Source of the DNA: Spodoptera frugiperda
Taxonomy: Eukaryota > Arthropoda > Insecta > Lepidoptera > Noctuidae
Reading direction: 5' to 3'
Assembly: GCF_023101765.2 (NCBI RefSeq)
Contig: NC_064214.1
Location: 8,128,001-8,192,000, forward strand
Length of the DNA: 64,000 nt
Shown piece after piece: positions 1 to 10,391 of this stretch. Positions within the stretch are counted from its first letter, which is position 1. Each line of letters opens with the position of its first letter. The notes beneath the pieces are model-generated. The model made no database searches. It was not told where the DNA came from and worked only from the letters and a program-made list of their open reading frames with translations. The translations under genes were made by a program, and so were the position numbers.

Positions 1-454
1 TATTATATGTATATGTATAGATAAACCTAAATACCTATAACTACTATAATTAATAATACCTATACCTATAATTAATAAAAGTACCTACGCTTTTACCTAC
101 TTAATATTATTGTAATTCATGTATGTCTTTGGTGTTTCTGTACCGATTTCTATGATTCTTTTTTATTAAATAGGTAATAATGTGAACATTTTTTAATTAA
201 GGATAAATGGGTGCTATAAACGTAAGAATAGGTAGACAAATATAATCAGAAAGCTCCGAACTGCTAAGCTATCGGGAGTTATACGTGTTATTGTGAGTCA
301 ACTATAAAAGATAGACATTTGCTGTCGTGGAATATTTTTTAAACAATTTTAAGGAGAACATTTCCGTCATACATAATTTCTGTGTAGCTTTAACCATTAA
401 GGCTGCACACGCGACGGAAGCTAAAAAAATGGAGTAAGTTCTCCTGTTTTCCCT
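1..454. other. No recognised feature
   Basis: AT-rich DNA with scattered TACCTA-like words. No open frame, repeat end or RNA motif that I can support. Confidence 0.5.
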
Positions 455-592
455 ACATTTCCCTTCACTGCTCTGCTCCTATTGATCGTAGCGTGATGAA
501 AAGTATACTATAACCTGCCCAGGAGTATGAAGAACAATTGTACCAAGTTTCGTTGAAATCTGTCGAGTGGTTTTTATTTCTATAAAGAATAT

Positions 593-677
<85 letters not shown>

Positions 678-780
678 AATTTTTCTGATTGCATTTTTAG
701 CGTCAGTATCGATCACTAATCACCCGCTGATAGTTATTTTGGAAATATATTTCATGTACAGAATTGACCTCTCTACAGAT
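455..780 (-). repeat. LINE 3'-end-like repeat carrying a CAGA microsatellite
   Basis: The opening part, with the word CTCCTATTGATCGTAGCG, recurs in reverse orientation at 6750-6805 and in diverged form at 37990-38045. The body says, on the minus strand, the usual insect text of an RTE-like 3' end followed by a tetranucleotide expansion. Open frames here merely read through the microsatellite. Confidence 0.5.
593..674. repeat. (CAGA)n microsatellite, about 20 units
   Basis: An uninterrupted run of ACAG units. It makes spurious CLSVCLSV frames on the minus strand. Confidence 0.95.
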
Positions 781-1250
781 TTATTATAAGTATAGATATA
801 GATTTTTATTTTTTGATTTTTGAAATAAAAACTATCCTATGTCCTTTCTAAGGTTCTAAACTATATTTGTACCAAATTTCAACCAAATCCGTCAAATAGT
901 TGCGGAGATTAATGGTATAAGCATAGAATAGTGTTCGACGTGATTCTTTAATTTGACATAACTTTTTTATTTATGAACCGATTGACATGAAACAAACACT
1001 AAATGTTAATTGAAGCATACCACAATATATTCGTGAAAACCGCATCCAACTCGGATCAGCCGTTTCTGAGATTAGCGCGCATAGACGCACAGACAAACAG
1101 ACAAACAGACAAACAGACAAAAAAAAAGTTAATTACATTTTTGGGTTCGACATCGACATAACAATAACCCCTGCTATTTTTTTTATTTTTATTTTCAATG
1201 TACAGACAGCACTTTTCTACGATTTTATTATATGTACTTATAGATAGATA
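781..1250 (-). repeat. Interspersed repeat, inverted partner of 24540-25020
   Basis: Nearly the whole segment is the reverse complement of 24540-25020, including the AACAGACA tandem (about 1088-1120 here, longer there) and the block ending in CATCGACATAACAATAACCC. Orientation is given by the A-rich end, which lies at about 800 on the minus strand. Probably a non-autonomous LINE-mobilised element. Confidence 0.7.
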
Positions 1251-1317
1251 GATTTATTAAATCTTTAAGGTACACAATACAATAAAATAGTGGTACATAA
1301 GGCGAATTTAATGCTAT

Positions 1318-1440
1318 ATGACATTCTCTCTATCGGCTTACTCATGGAACTGCTTGACGAGGAACTCGACTAGTTTCAAGCCATGCTAGAGGCTTACATT
1401 CATGAGCAGCATTCCGCGATACAGGACGCGGCGACTGTCT
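1318..1440 (+). repeat. M2 inverted-repeat element, left half
   Basis: Contains CGGCTTACTCATGGAACTG, then the GACTAGTTTCAAGCCATGCT block shared with 13370-13410, 33130-33160 and 46520-46550. The right arm is absent, so it is truncated. Confidence 0.6.
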
Positions 1441-1773
1441 GTCGCTGTCGGGGCCCATATACATAAGTTAGGAATGTTTAAGTCTAGAATGACCCCCCAA
1501 TGGGTCCCGGCTGTAAAAGTTGTTTTGATTAAATTACTTTCTATGTTTGTGGACCGAACTTGTTTTGTTACTTTTTATTGGCACAAAACGAATTGTTCTG
1601 TTCGAGAAATGAATCCACGACACGTTGTGTATTGAATCAGCCAATAGGCTAACCGTGTCGGGTAAGAAGTATCGCCTGTACATAGGTATTGGGTGAAAAG
1701 TTATTTACCTATTAAATCCACCTTTACTAATGTTTATAAAAAATAAACCCTACTCTTTTTCTACATACAGACA

Positions 1774-1880
1774 GGCGTGCTGTCTCCCATGGGAGTAGGC
1801 AGAGACAATGGACCGCCAATTGCTACGACACTTACATACCTCTTTCGCTTCACCAACAGTCATCAGTCTTTTCATGCATA
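1774..1880 (-). pseudogene. LINE reverse-transcriptase C-terminal fragment
   Basis: The minus strand reads CMKRLMTVGEAKEVCKCRSN and then WRSIVSAYSHGRQ, the tail of an insect LINE ORF2. The same tail occurs on the plus strand at 21300-21408 with a stop codon. No other part of the ORF is present next to it. Confidence 0.7.
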
Positions 1881-2360
1881 CTAGTCAATTATAAGTCTTT
1901 TTCTCGCCAATTATATTTCATCATCTTCCAACATTTCACTTGCTTACTCAAATTCTTAAAAACTTATTCGATAAAATGTTCCTTCACTTGAAATTTTTAC
2001 GAAAGCAACTTTAACGTATTTGCTGCACACTGCAGAAGTAGCACACGTCTATTAAAGTCTAGATTCTAGATGTCGTTAAGAACTATTTGGAGAATTCGCT
2101 TACGTTCGCTTGTCAGCCAAAAATTTCAAACTTCTTCCGCCCAAGTTAGGTATTCGTTCGCTTAGAAAATTCTAGCTATTAGATTTTATTGAAAAATACT
2201 TTTCTGTGTACCTAATCCTAGCAAGGATAAGTTCTGAAGATTATTTGTTGAATGTTATTCGACTAGTTTATGTTTTGGTCTTTTAACTATCTCTATTACC
2301 AAAGTGCTTTTAGTTTTTTTTTTTTTATTTGTATCGTAATATTGTATCGAATACTACAGG
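1881..2360. other. No recognised feature
   Basis: No supported gene. Short poly-T run at about 2318. I see no inverted repeats or shared words with other parts of the window. Confidence 0.4.
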
Positions 2361-2600
2361 CAGTCAGTGAAAACGGGGTGTGAAAATTAAAAATCTATTA
2401 AGTCCGTCCGTTAGGTAAATGAAAAATTATAAGACATGTATTTTTTTATTTTGTCATATATTATAATAATACTTGGATAAAACTAATTAAAGTGTAAGAG
2501 TGGGAGCAAATACGTCATTTCTACGTATAAAATGTACCTAGATGTGACGTCACGCGACATTTTGAATCGATATAATCTTCGAAAGTATTTGTTTTCGTAA
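2361..2600 (+). repeat. M3 interspersed repeat, copy 1
   Basis: Shares an ordered set of words with copies at 3093, 11015 and 13555: GTGAAAATTAAAAATCTATT, GTGGGAGCAAATACGT, GACGTCACGCGACAT, CTTCGAAAGTATT. The copies differ at many positions, so the family is old. No coding potential. Confidence 0.7.
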
Positions 2601-3092
2601 GAAAAAAAAGTACTAATATTTTAAATCTACAAGACGAACACATACAAATAAAAATTAGTTAACGTACCACATTTCCTAAAAAACTAGAAAATCGAAAAAA
2701 TATAAAGGATAATACCTGTACCGTACTACAATAAAATTGTAATGTAAGACCTACCTATATACCTATTACACATAACTTTTTTCACCAACGTAACTTTCTA
2801 AGAAATATAGCTCTGTAATACGAAGCACAGGTACTTGGTAATAATTCACATAATGTAAGAATATTTCCCTTATAAATTCTCCCCTGTAGCGGGTCGTTCA
2901 TCATTCATAGATTGATAGAATTTATTACGATGTCGTACTGCCGATACGATTATATTGAACACCGCGATATATTGCGTTTTTGTCATAAATAAAATTGTCT
3001 TCGTAAGAGCTCCTTACCAAGTAAGGGTTCTAGGAATTGTTTGTCATTATTTATGTTATCCTGTCTCGTTGGTCGACTGGTATAAAACACAA
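2601..3092. other. No recognised feature
   Basis: AT-rich spacer between two M3 copies; nothing supportable. Confidence 0.4.
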
Positions 3093-3280
3093 TAGGGATG
3101 ATGACAAGGTATGAAAATTAAAATTATATTTAGTCCCTCAGTTAGGTAATGAAATAAATGTTAACCACGTATTTTTTTACGTATAAGATAGGAGTGGGAG
3201 CAAAACGTTATTTGTACGTATAAAACGTAACTAGAACTGACGTCATGCGATATTTCAAATCAATATATCTTCGAAAGTAT
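3093..3280 (+). repeat. M3 interspersed repeat, copy 2
   Basis: Begins GGGATGATGACAAGG and keeps the GGAGTGGGAGCAAA and TGACGTCATGCGATATTT words in the same order as copy 1, about 700 bp away in the same orientation. Confidence 0.7.
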
Positions 3281-3285
3281 TAAGA

Positions 3286-3425
3286 GTTTGATTCCCGCTC
3301 AGAGTAACTCTTTGTGAGATCCACAAATTGTTGTTAACTATTTTTAAACGCACCCACGACACAAGTGAAATCCTAATGTGGAGCAATATTCTTTAGGCAA
3401 CGTTCTTTAAAAAAAGGAAAAGTAG
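3286..3425 (+). repeat. S2 tRNA-derived SINE, 5'-truncated
   Basis: Starts at the B-box-like GTTTGATTCCCGCTC and continues with AACTCTTTGTGAGATC, CGCACCCACGACACAAGTG and AATCCTAATGTGGAGCAA, as in the fuller copies at 8176 and 46596. It directly follows M3 copy 2. Confidence 0.7.
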
Positions 3426-3709
3426 ATACCCCAAGGGCATGTCATGGCAATACTGCTACCACAGAATACTAAAGTTATGCCAAGACCCTTTACACTGCCT
3501 ACTTATTCTGCGAAAATGTAAATATACACCATTATTTATACACAACCTGTCAGTATTGTGACAAGAATTTCAGCCAGTCACCTGAAATAATTATATTATG
3601 CCTTACATTTCTGAATACTCCACTGAAAACCAAATAATTTATTTATGTATTGGAATCTATTAATAACACACAGTTCTAAGTATAATTTGCTTTTGAAACC
3701 TTTTCACAT

Positions 3710-4058
3710 TAAGGGTTCTTTTCCACCAGAGAATTGCTATGTAGCTATGCTGCGAAGATGTAATAGCTAAGCTGTGAAACTATGTGACCATTTCAACTGA
3801 TGCTAAGCTATGTAGCTGTGCGAGTATGATGTGCTGAGAAGATGTACCGCCGCTAATTAGCTGCACGAGGAAGAGGTGCAGCTCAAGTATGCGATGTATC
3901 GATAGCAAGGAAGCCATACATAGCACACATCTTTCCATATAAAACATATGTTAGTTGAACCCGTTTCCAGCAGTGCTAAGCTATGTGTACCAATGAATAT
4001 GATTGCTTCAAGCCAAATGCAGAAACGTAGCATAGCACATCTCTGGAAAAGCACCCTA
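3710..4058. mobile_element. M1 MITE, copy 1
   Basis: Terminal inverted repeats: AGGGTTCTTTTCCACCAGAG at the left and CTCTGGAAAAGCACCCT at the right. The interior is rich in CTATGTAGCT and CATAGCACA words that also appear inverted. Two other copies lie at 37563-37837 and 54843-55264. Non-coding; the transposase family is not identified. Confidence 0.75.
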
Positions 4059-4365
4059 ATACCTACGCAAATATTTCTTCTTCATATGAATTAATTATCT
4101 ATTTAGAATTTGTTTCTATATTTGTGCTTTATGTAAGAACAAAGCATGAAGCAAATACAAAGAGGAGATGTCAGAACTGGATTTCCCTTTAACATAATGC
4201 GTGACACTTTACGGGAAACGCGGGACTTTACCCACCACGCTCCTCTCTTTTTCCATCTAGCGGTCCCATACTACAAAAACGTTGCCAATTGTTCACATTT
4301 TAATGTGCCACTTTCTGAGCGCTTATAAACTATCGACACCTTTTTACTTATAATAAAATTCGGCT

Positions 4366-4475
4366 ATCATTGAGCAGGCCAATTATTTTGTCATAGTGCC
4401 CAATTTGTACTTACAAAGACGAGATGCCATAATGTAATTGGGCACTGTGACAAAAAAATTGGCCTGCTCAATGAT
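4366..4475. mobile_element. Palindromic MITE (110 bp)
   Basis: ATCATTGAGCAGGCCAATT at the left is matched by its reverse complement ending at 4475. The arms extend about 45 bp with few mismatches (TGCCCAATT / AATTGGGCA), leaving a loop of roughly 20 bp. Apparent frames here just read through the hairpin. Confidence 0.75.
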
Positions 4476-6000
4476 TGTCTTATAACTAAAATGACTTTGT
4501 TCCATTAAGCACTTGCTTATAATACCTGGGGGCCTACTCCGGTTCTCGAATCCGAAGTTTCGTTTAATCTTCGGCATTTACTAATAGAATTACTTGAAAT
4601 AACGTTTTTTTTTTTAATTTCATATCAAAATATATTTATTTATCTTAATTTCATTCGTAATTTTTTTTCACGAAAGTTCGCAATAAATAAAATTGTAGTA
4701 TGCAATCTGCGAAGTTTTTTTGTTCGTTCGTTGAATTAGTGGTTTCGATCACGACGAGGGGATAAATGCGATGCAAGTCGTGAGGTGTAGGAAATCATAT
4801 TAAAATATGACAATAGTGATTAGGTACTTTTTTAGGTCAGAAATAAATTAAGTCAAATTATTTTTTAACAAAACGACGGTGAGGTCGAGACGAGCTACGA
4901 GTATAATTTCAAACATCTTGGACCACCGGCGAAATTGCGCGGTAATTTTAAAGTACGCGTTTTTAAAGTGACACACGAGCGAAAAGGGTCGTCGAACCAC
5001 ATGTCTTACATGTACTTACTCACACGTCTACCACCCACTTTAATTTACCGTTAGATATAAATACTTCCCCCTTTTAGTAAAGCCGTACATCAGAAAGGTA
5101 TTTGTTGTAGTATTTTTAGCAACAATTTTATATAGTAACAATACAATACAAATCTGCTGGTTGAGGCCGCTTCAAAGAGAATGTTATTTCATACGAAATA
5201 TATTGCAGTGGAGCTTTAAACTTAATCCCCAATCCTCATGTAGTTTTCATGTATAAACCGAGGTACTTCTATCTTTGATTTTGGAGAAGGGAGATTTTCA
5301 GTTTTCACCATATTAGGTACTAGTTGCATTAAGTCTACAATGCGGGCAGTCTAATTAAATTTCCTTTTACTGCTCAGAGACGCTATAAAATGTGCATGCA
5401 ATAACTTGTATCACTGCTATATAGACCGAGACGATTCCCATCACTCTATACGAGAGCGATTTTAAAGCTGATTATTTGAATATTTCGAATACATTTGAAT
5501 ATTTTTTTATCTCAAACGATGTAGTTTGAGATAAATTGTGGGGCTAAATAGAAGATGGTCCCAACAACATTTATTTTCCAATCTGGAACTGATAAATCCT
5601 TAATCGAACTAGAAAGCCCTTACTGGGCAACTAATGATCACTTGATCAACAAGACAAGTTAGGCTAGGTTAGGTTTTACCTAAAAAAATATGTGATAAAA
5701 TGTAATATTTCCAAAATAAAATAAGAAGAGTCTTTATCAATCATGGCCATTAAATGTGGGCGTGTGAACTCTCGTTCGAGCTCCAGCTCTTAATGTCTGA
5801 CATAATGTGAATTGTTCGTGAAAATTCCGACGTTTTTCATATCCAACATACTTCAAGTGTAATGTCGTAATGGCCCTACCTACCAACGGCAAGTACCAAT
5901 GTGACTTTTTCCGAGTTACATGTACTGTCTAAGATTATTCAGACACCACTGACAAACGGTGAAAGAAAAACATCGTGAAGAAACCTGAGCCAATCGCCAA
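4476..6000. other. No recognised gene
   Basis: AT-rich sequence with no supported exon or repeat edge. A short TTAGG-like stretch near 5656-5678 is too short to be a telomeric array. Confidence 0.4.
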
Positions 6001-6163
6001 TCCGGATCCGGAGCTGCGGACTACCTAGCGGGTTTACCGGGGCTCCGGCTCAAAAACCAGGAGTAGGAACGGAGTGGTTTTTAGTCAGTCTAAGAGTCTG
6101 ACACTCCCTCTCGCCTCGGCCAAAGCGGGAGAAGTTATTGGATGAGTCTCCCCGATAAAAAAG
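6001..6163 (+). repeat. S1 SINE-like element
   Basis: Reads GATCCGGAGCTGCGGACTAC, CCGGGGCTCCGGCTC, GTGGTTTTTAGTCAGT, CTGACACTCCCTCTCGCC and ends in an A-rich tail. It lacks the first 40 or so bases seen in the full copy at 40701-40899. Confidence 0.85.
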
Positions 6164-6544
6164 GTATTACTCTCTTTGGCTGAAATGGCAACTGTTCACA
6201 GGTAATAATATTTGACCAATTAAATTACTAACTGTTGTGTATTTTACTCCCTTGACCTAAACTAATGAGGCACACAAACATTTTTGAAGGATTTTATTTT
6301 AGAAAGTTTATTTTAAAATCCCAATTACGGCAATCATAATTAACGAGAAAGCTAGTACAAAGTACATGTTCAAGTTAATGTACGAGTATATTTTAGACTC
6401 ATTATTAGTGAAGAGAAACTAAAACATTATTTATAAATCACCTCGTTAAAGCTTTTAGTAAACGAGTTTACAAAAACTTAAAGCATTATTCCCCAAAGGG
6501 GTTGCTGTAAGTAGGGCTTCAAGAAAATAACTTTTAAAAATGCC

Positions 6545-6650
6545 CTGTGACTCCTCTGGTATTGCGGGTGTCTATAGCCATGGGCGACGCTGTTTGCTTC
6601 CCACAAGGCGATTCGTCTGCTCGTTTACCTCCTAAATCTTATATTATTTA
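6545..6650 (+). repeat. LINE 3'-tail-like repeat fragment
   Basis: CTGGTATTGCGGGTGTC, CCATGGGCGACGCTG and CTGCTCGTTTACCTCCTA form a word series also found at 9105-9200, 46330-46455 and, inverted, 45715-45790. It is a common moth repeat. Confidence 0.55.
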
Positions 6651-7314
6651 CTTTTTATTATAATATATAAAGCTGAAGCAAATTTAGTTTGTTTGTTCAA
6701 ACGTGGAACCGATTTGAAAAAAAAACCTTTATCGAAGAAAGTTATAGGCTATTAACCATCGCGCTACGATCAATAGGAGCCGAGCAGAACGGTTAAAACT
6801 GCGCAGATGTAGCTAATTTTCCACAAAAGAAAGAAAGAAAGACAATAAATTTATTTGGCACAGACACACAACATAACAAAAAAAATACAAAAACAAAATA
6901 GGTCCAGTACAGGTTTACTTTATCAAACCCAATACGACAAGTCAGTTAACTTTGAACTTACTTAGTACACCCTATTTTATTTTTAGTCTGATTATAATAA
7001 ATAGGGTTTATTGCCACAGGTAAATGTTTCCAAACTGTGCTCGCCAGAAATTCTTAAAATAAAAATACATTACTCTTATTTACATGAAAGCAGGGATTCT
7101 TAAAAGTAAAATATAATTTTTATCATCGAGTTCAATAACATGGCTGTGTTCAAAAGACGTGAGTATTTACATTAAATTTTGGTTCAAAATATTGTAAGTA
7201 ATTGTACATTAACCCTGCTAGGTGGTTTTTGATCTCATCACACTTTTGATAAGAACCTAATTCATTGCTATTATATCTCATACTATTTCCACATCCCGCC
7301 TCCATAAGGAAGAC
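6651..7314. other. Mostly unrecognised; small repeat relic and GAAA run
   Basis: A relic at 6750-6805 (CGCTACGATCAATAGGAGC) matches the repeat opening at 470-495 in inverted orientation. A GAAAGAAAGAAA microsatellite lies at 6826-6842. Nothing else is supported. Confidence 0.45.
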
Positions 7315-7462
7315 CTTTTTTTGAGGGGGTTAAAATCATCTAATGACTTCTCCCGCCTTGGGGGAGGCGGGAGGGAGTGTCAGACTCTTACTGACTAAAA
7401 ACCATCCCGTTACTACTCCTGCTTTTCGAACCGGAGCCCCGCTAGGTAGTCCGCAGCTCCGG
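7315..7462 (-). repeat. S1 SINE-like element
   Basis: Reverse orientation: a T-run then GAGGGGGTTAAAATC at the left end and CCGCAGCTCCGG at the right. The internal words GTCAGACTCTTACTGAC and AACCGGAGCCCCG match the family. Confidence 0.85.
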
Positions 7463-8175
7463 AGTGTCAATAAAGCCTAAGAAGTCATTGAATAATTTTC
7501 CACACTCAAAAAAAGTGTATAAAATATTGTACCTATAGATTTTTTAGACAAAGTAATTAACTAAAAATCCGCCGCGCCGACCGTGCAGTATCTTTAATGT
7601 CTCCTTGATAAAAAAATTTGATTACTAGATTACTTCAAATGCTCATTTTGTGAAATGTCTTCACTCATGCAAGTTCTTCAAACAACTGCTCTGGCATTCT
7701 GAAATAGTTTTGTAAATTTTACCTTCCCAACGTGTAACTCTTAATTCACGTGTGATGAACGTTCTCTTTTCGTAAGTCAATTTTTACCCAACGTTATCGA
7801 GATCACCTTTGTTTATTAGTTTTAAAATGGTAATATATAATGTGAGCAAACTTCTCGTGTAAGTTCTCGATCTTAAAAACTGCGTACTTAAAGTTCGCAC
7901 GTCTATCACCCACTAAACAAACTTCACTCTATAATTTCTAATATTCAAAATCTCTTCAGGATTACATAGAGCTTCATTGTTTTAATTTTTTCTTAAAATG
8001 AAACGTAACCTTTGATCTATTGTTGGTTTTGTACTAAAATATCGTTAATAACTCAGAAACAATACAAAGCCAATTTCGTAACAATATCGGTCTGCAAGCT
8101 AATTATAGGTAATCCACTGCTATGATTTCATAACGAAAGCCATGGAGTATAGATATAAAGAGAACCAAAGTTTGT
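7463..8175. other. No recognised feature
   Basis: No supported exon, repeat edge or RNA. AT-rich. Confidence 0.4.
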
Positions 8176-8375
8176 CTACTCGGTTGTTGCGGGTGCTGGG
8201 CATCGGGTCGTCGTGCAACGTGTAGCGGTTTCGATTCCCGCACGAAGCAACTCTTTGAGTGATTTACTAGTTGTTTCAAGTCTGGGTGTCATGTGTATGT
8301 GAACTTATGTTTGTAAACTTACCCATAACACTGGAAAAAATCCTAGTGTGGGGCAACACTTAACAAAATGTACTC
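8176..8375 (+). repeat. S2 tRNA-derived SINE
   Basis: Contains the B-box-like GTTTCGATTCCCGCACG, GCAACTCTTTGAGTGAT, CTGGGTGTCATGTGTATGTG and AATCCTAGTGTGGGGCAAC. The head is tRNA-like but mutated, so this is not a tRNA gene. Confidence 0.75.
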
Positions 8376-8531
8376 ACCTTTGAACATGGAATCATGACTG
8401 CTATTTATGTTTATGGGAGATGTCGTATTAGCAAGAGAAAAACTAAAATTATAGCATACCTTCTATTGATCTTAATATTTTCCTTTTTTCAGTTTCTATT
8501 CCGATGTAACATTAACATAGTACTCTATGCA

Positions 8532-8803
8532 ACGTCACGCGGTCACGCCTTTTGTCCCCGAACGGGTAGCGCACGTAATGCCGCTATACCATCTACACAA
8601 ACTTTTCACCATTTGTGTTATAAGTCCCATGTAATAAGGAGTGAGCCTATTGCCAAATACTGGGTAAAATTCCAGACTCCGTGCTACAACTGAGAAATTT
8701 TCGAAAAACAGAAAAAAGTCCGGTAATGCTTTGCCCAACCCGGGAATCGAACCCGAGACCCCTTGTCGCACTTGCGACCACTCGATAAACGAGGCAGTTC
8801 CAC
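8532..8803 (-). repeat. S3 tRNA-derived SINE, nearly full length
   Basis: The minus strand starts in a tRNA-like head (GTGGTCGCAAGTGCGAC, B box GGGTTCGATTCCCGGG) and runs through TCTCAGTTGTAGCACGGAGT and CATGGGACTTATAACAC-like text to a GGCGTGACC end. Five more copies occur at 31010, 34853, 35747, 47600 and 55622. Confidence 0.8.
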
Positions 8804-9104
8804 ATCTAACATAGTACTCCTTTTATCTATACTCCGTGATACGGTTGCCGTTGACGTTCCTATTACATTATCTGTGTCCGCAGCTTCGTTCGAACCGATA
8901 GAGATTATTGATGGTCAATTTATCTCAAAATTACCAAAATTACAAAATTTAGTTTTGTAATTTACAACATACAAGATACCTATGTTGTTCATCATTTCAG
9001 ATAAATTCGACAACATTATACCTTTCCTTAGGCCTTTGTTCAGCAGTGGACATCTCTCGGCTTATGATGATGATTATGATGATACCTTTCCTTCTTTGAA
9101 AAGG

Positions 9105-9200
9105 ATAATCATAGGTGTCCACTGTCCATGGGCGGCGCTGATCGCTTACCATCAGGTGAACCGACTGCTCGTTTGCCCCCCTATTCCATAAAAAACAACG
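9105..9200 (+). repeat. LINE 3'-tail-like repeat fragment
   Basis: Has CCATGGGCGGCGCTGATC, CCATCAGGTGAACCG and CTGCTCGTTTGCC, ending CCATAAAAAA, the A-rich tail seen in this moth repeat. Confidence 0.6.
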
Positions 9201-10137
9201 TTTATATGTCGCAGTAAGATAGATAACTACGTAATATAAAAATATAAGTATATCACTAAACTTCGACCGTTTTATAACTACATATATTCCTAGTGAGATA
9301 GTAACGAATCTTTCGTATAACTATGTTCCGATATATAATTATATCGTTACGGATAAAACTATATTACAGATTTATCTATGTTACTGCTGTTAAAATATAT
9401 ATATTTATGTGTTAGATAAATTTACCACCCACTTTTTGGTTAGTTAATTACCTACATAGTAACAAAAACCATTTTTTTAAACCGTCTAACAAAACACAAA
9501 GGAATTAAATAAAAAAAAAACAACACATTACCTATATATACAAAAGCATTTATTTAAAACATAAAACAACACAATATAGACCTTCATACGTTGAATATAA
9601 GACGCTATTTTACTATTTATGAGCCAGCCTTATTGTCACTTATTTGCCTAGAGCTACAACACTTGAATACAAGGCAAAACGTGTCTGTACCTATATTACT
9701 AAACTAACATTTCTCATTGGAATACAAATGTAATTTACTTTTCACGTCAACAACAGCACCTAAGCAAGGTACCCTTATTGTATTTACTTTGACAAAATAT
9801 TAACAAAACAAAAAGCTATTTTATTTTACAGTTTTAAAAGTAACACGATAAGTAATATACCTTAAAATATAAAACAAAATATATCTAAATTAAATGCTTT
9901 TTCACACAATTTCGTACAAAAGGTTTAGGTAAGTATTACACAATACCTATTATATTTTAGTTACATTATGTAACTAAAATTGAGCAACTATTTGAGCTCG
10001 TATTTTCACCACGACATCTTCTCGATAACCTTTACATTAAATTTTTAATTAACAAATAGGTATGAATAAGAATTTTCTTCCATGATTTTAATCATCCTCA
10101 AGTATTCTCCAACCAAAGACAATTACTTTAATTTAAC
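9201..10137. other. Intergenic DNA downstream of the P450
   Basis: Strongly AT-rich with no supported exon or repeat. It lies 3' of the P450 polyadenylation signal. Confidence 0.45.
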
Positions 10138-10143
10138 TTTATT
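10138..10143 (-). terminator. Polyadenylation signal AATAAA of the P450 gene
   Basis: AATAAA on the minus strand, about 90 nt after the P450 stop codon, in an AT-rich 3' UTR. It is the first canonical hexamer after the stop. Cleavage would be expected about 10110-10125. Confidence 0.7.
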
Positions 10144-10233
10144 TAATCACAATCACAACAATAAAATCTAAACATACAATAATGATTTTAAAAGTATCAC
10201 AACATACACAGCTATCCGAAATCTCTTCAAAAC

Positions 10234-10391
10234 CTATCTTTGATGCATCCTCACACGCACAGGTCCAGCTGGCCTCAACACCATATCAGCGAGGAGTTCT
10301 GGTCTTTCTCCCGGGACTATGGGGGACAGCTTGAACTTACGACACACTCCGCTCAGCATACATTTCATCTCCAACATCGCGAATCTTTGAC
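10234..10391 (-). CDS. P450 coding exon 9 and stop codon
   Basis: Acceptor TTTGTTCACAG|GTC. Encodes residues 439-490: GQRFAMLEMK of the L-helix, then the C-terminal beta strands, ending MHQR and TAG at 10236-10234. No other in-frame continuation is needed. Confidence 0.96.

Noticed and set aside
465..716. Two overlapping minus-strand frames with CLSV repeats
   Set aside because: Created by the CAGA microsatellite; no start context, no family.
5655..5680. Interstitial telomeric TTAGG array
   Set aside because: Only three imperfect units; chance or a common invertebrate TAGGTTAGG word.
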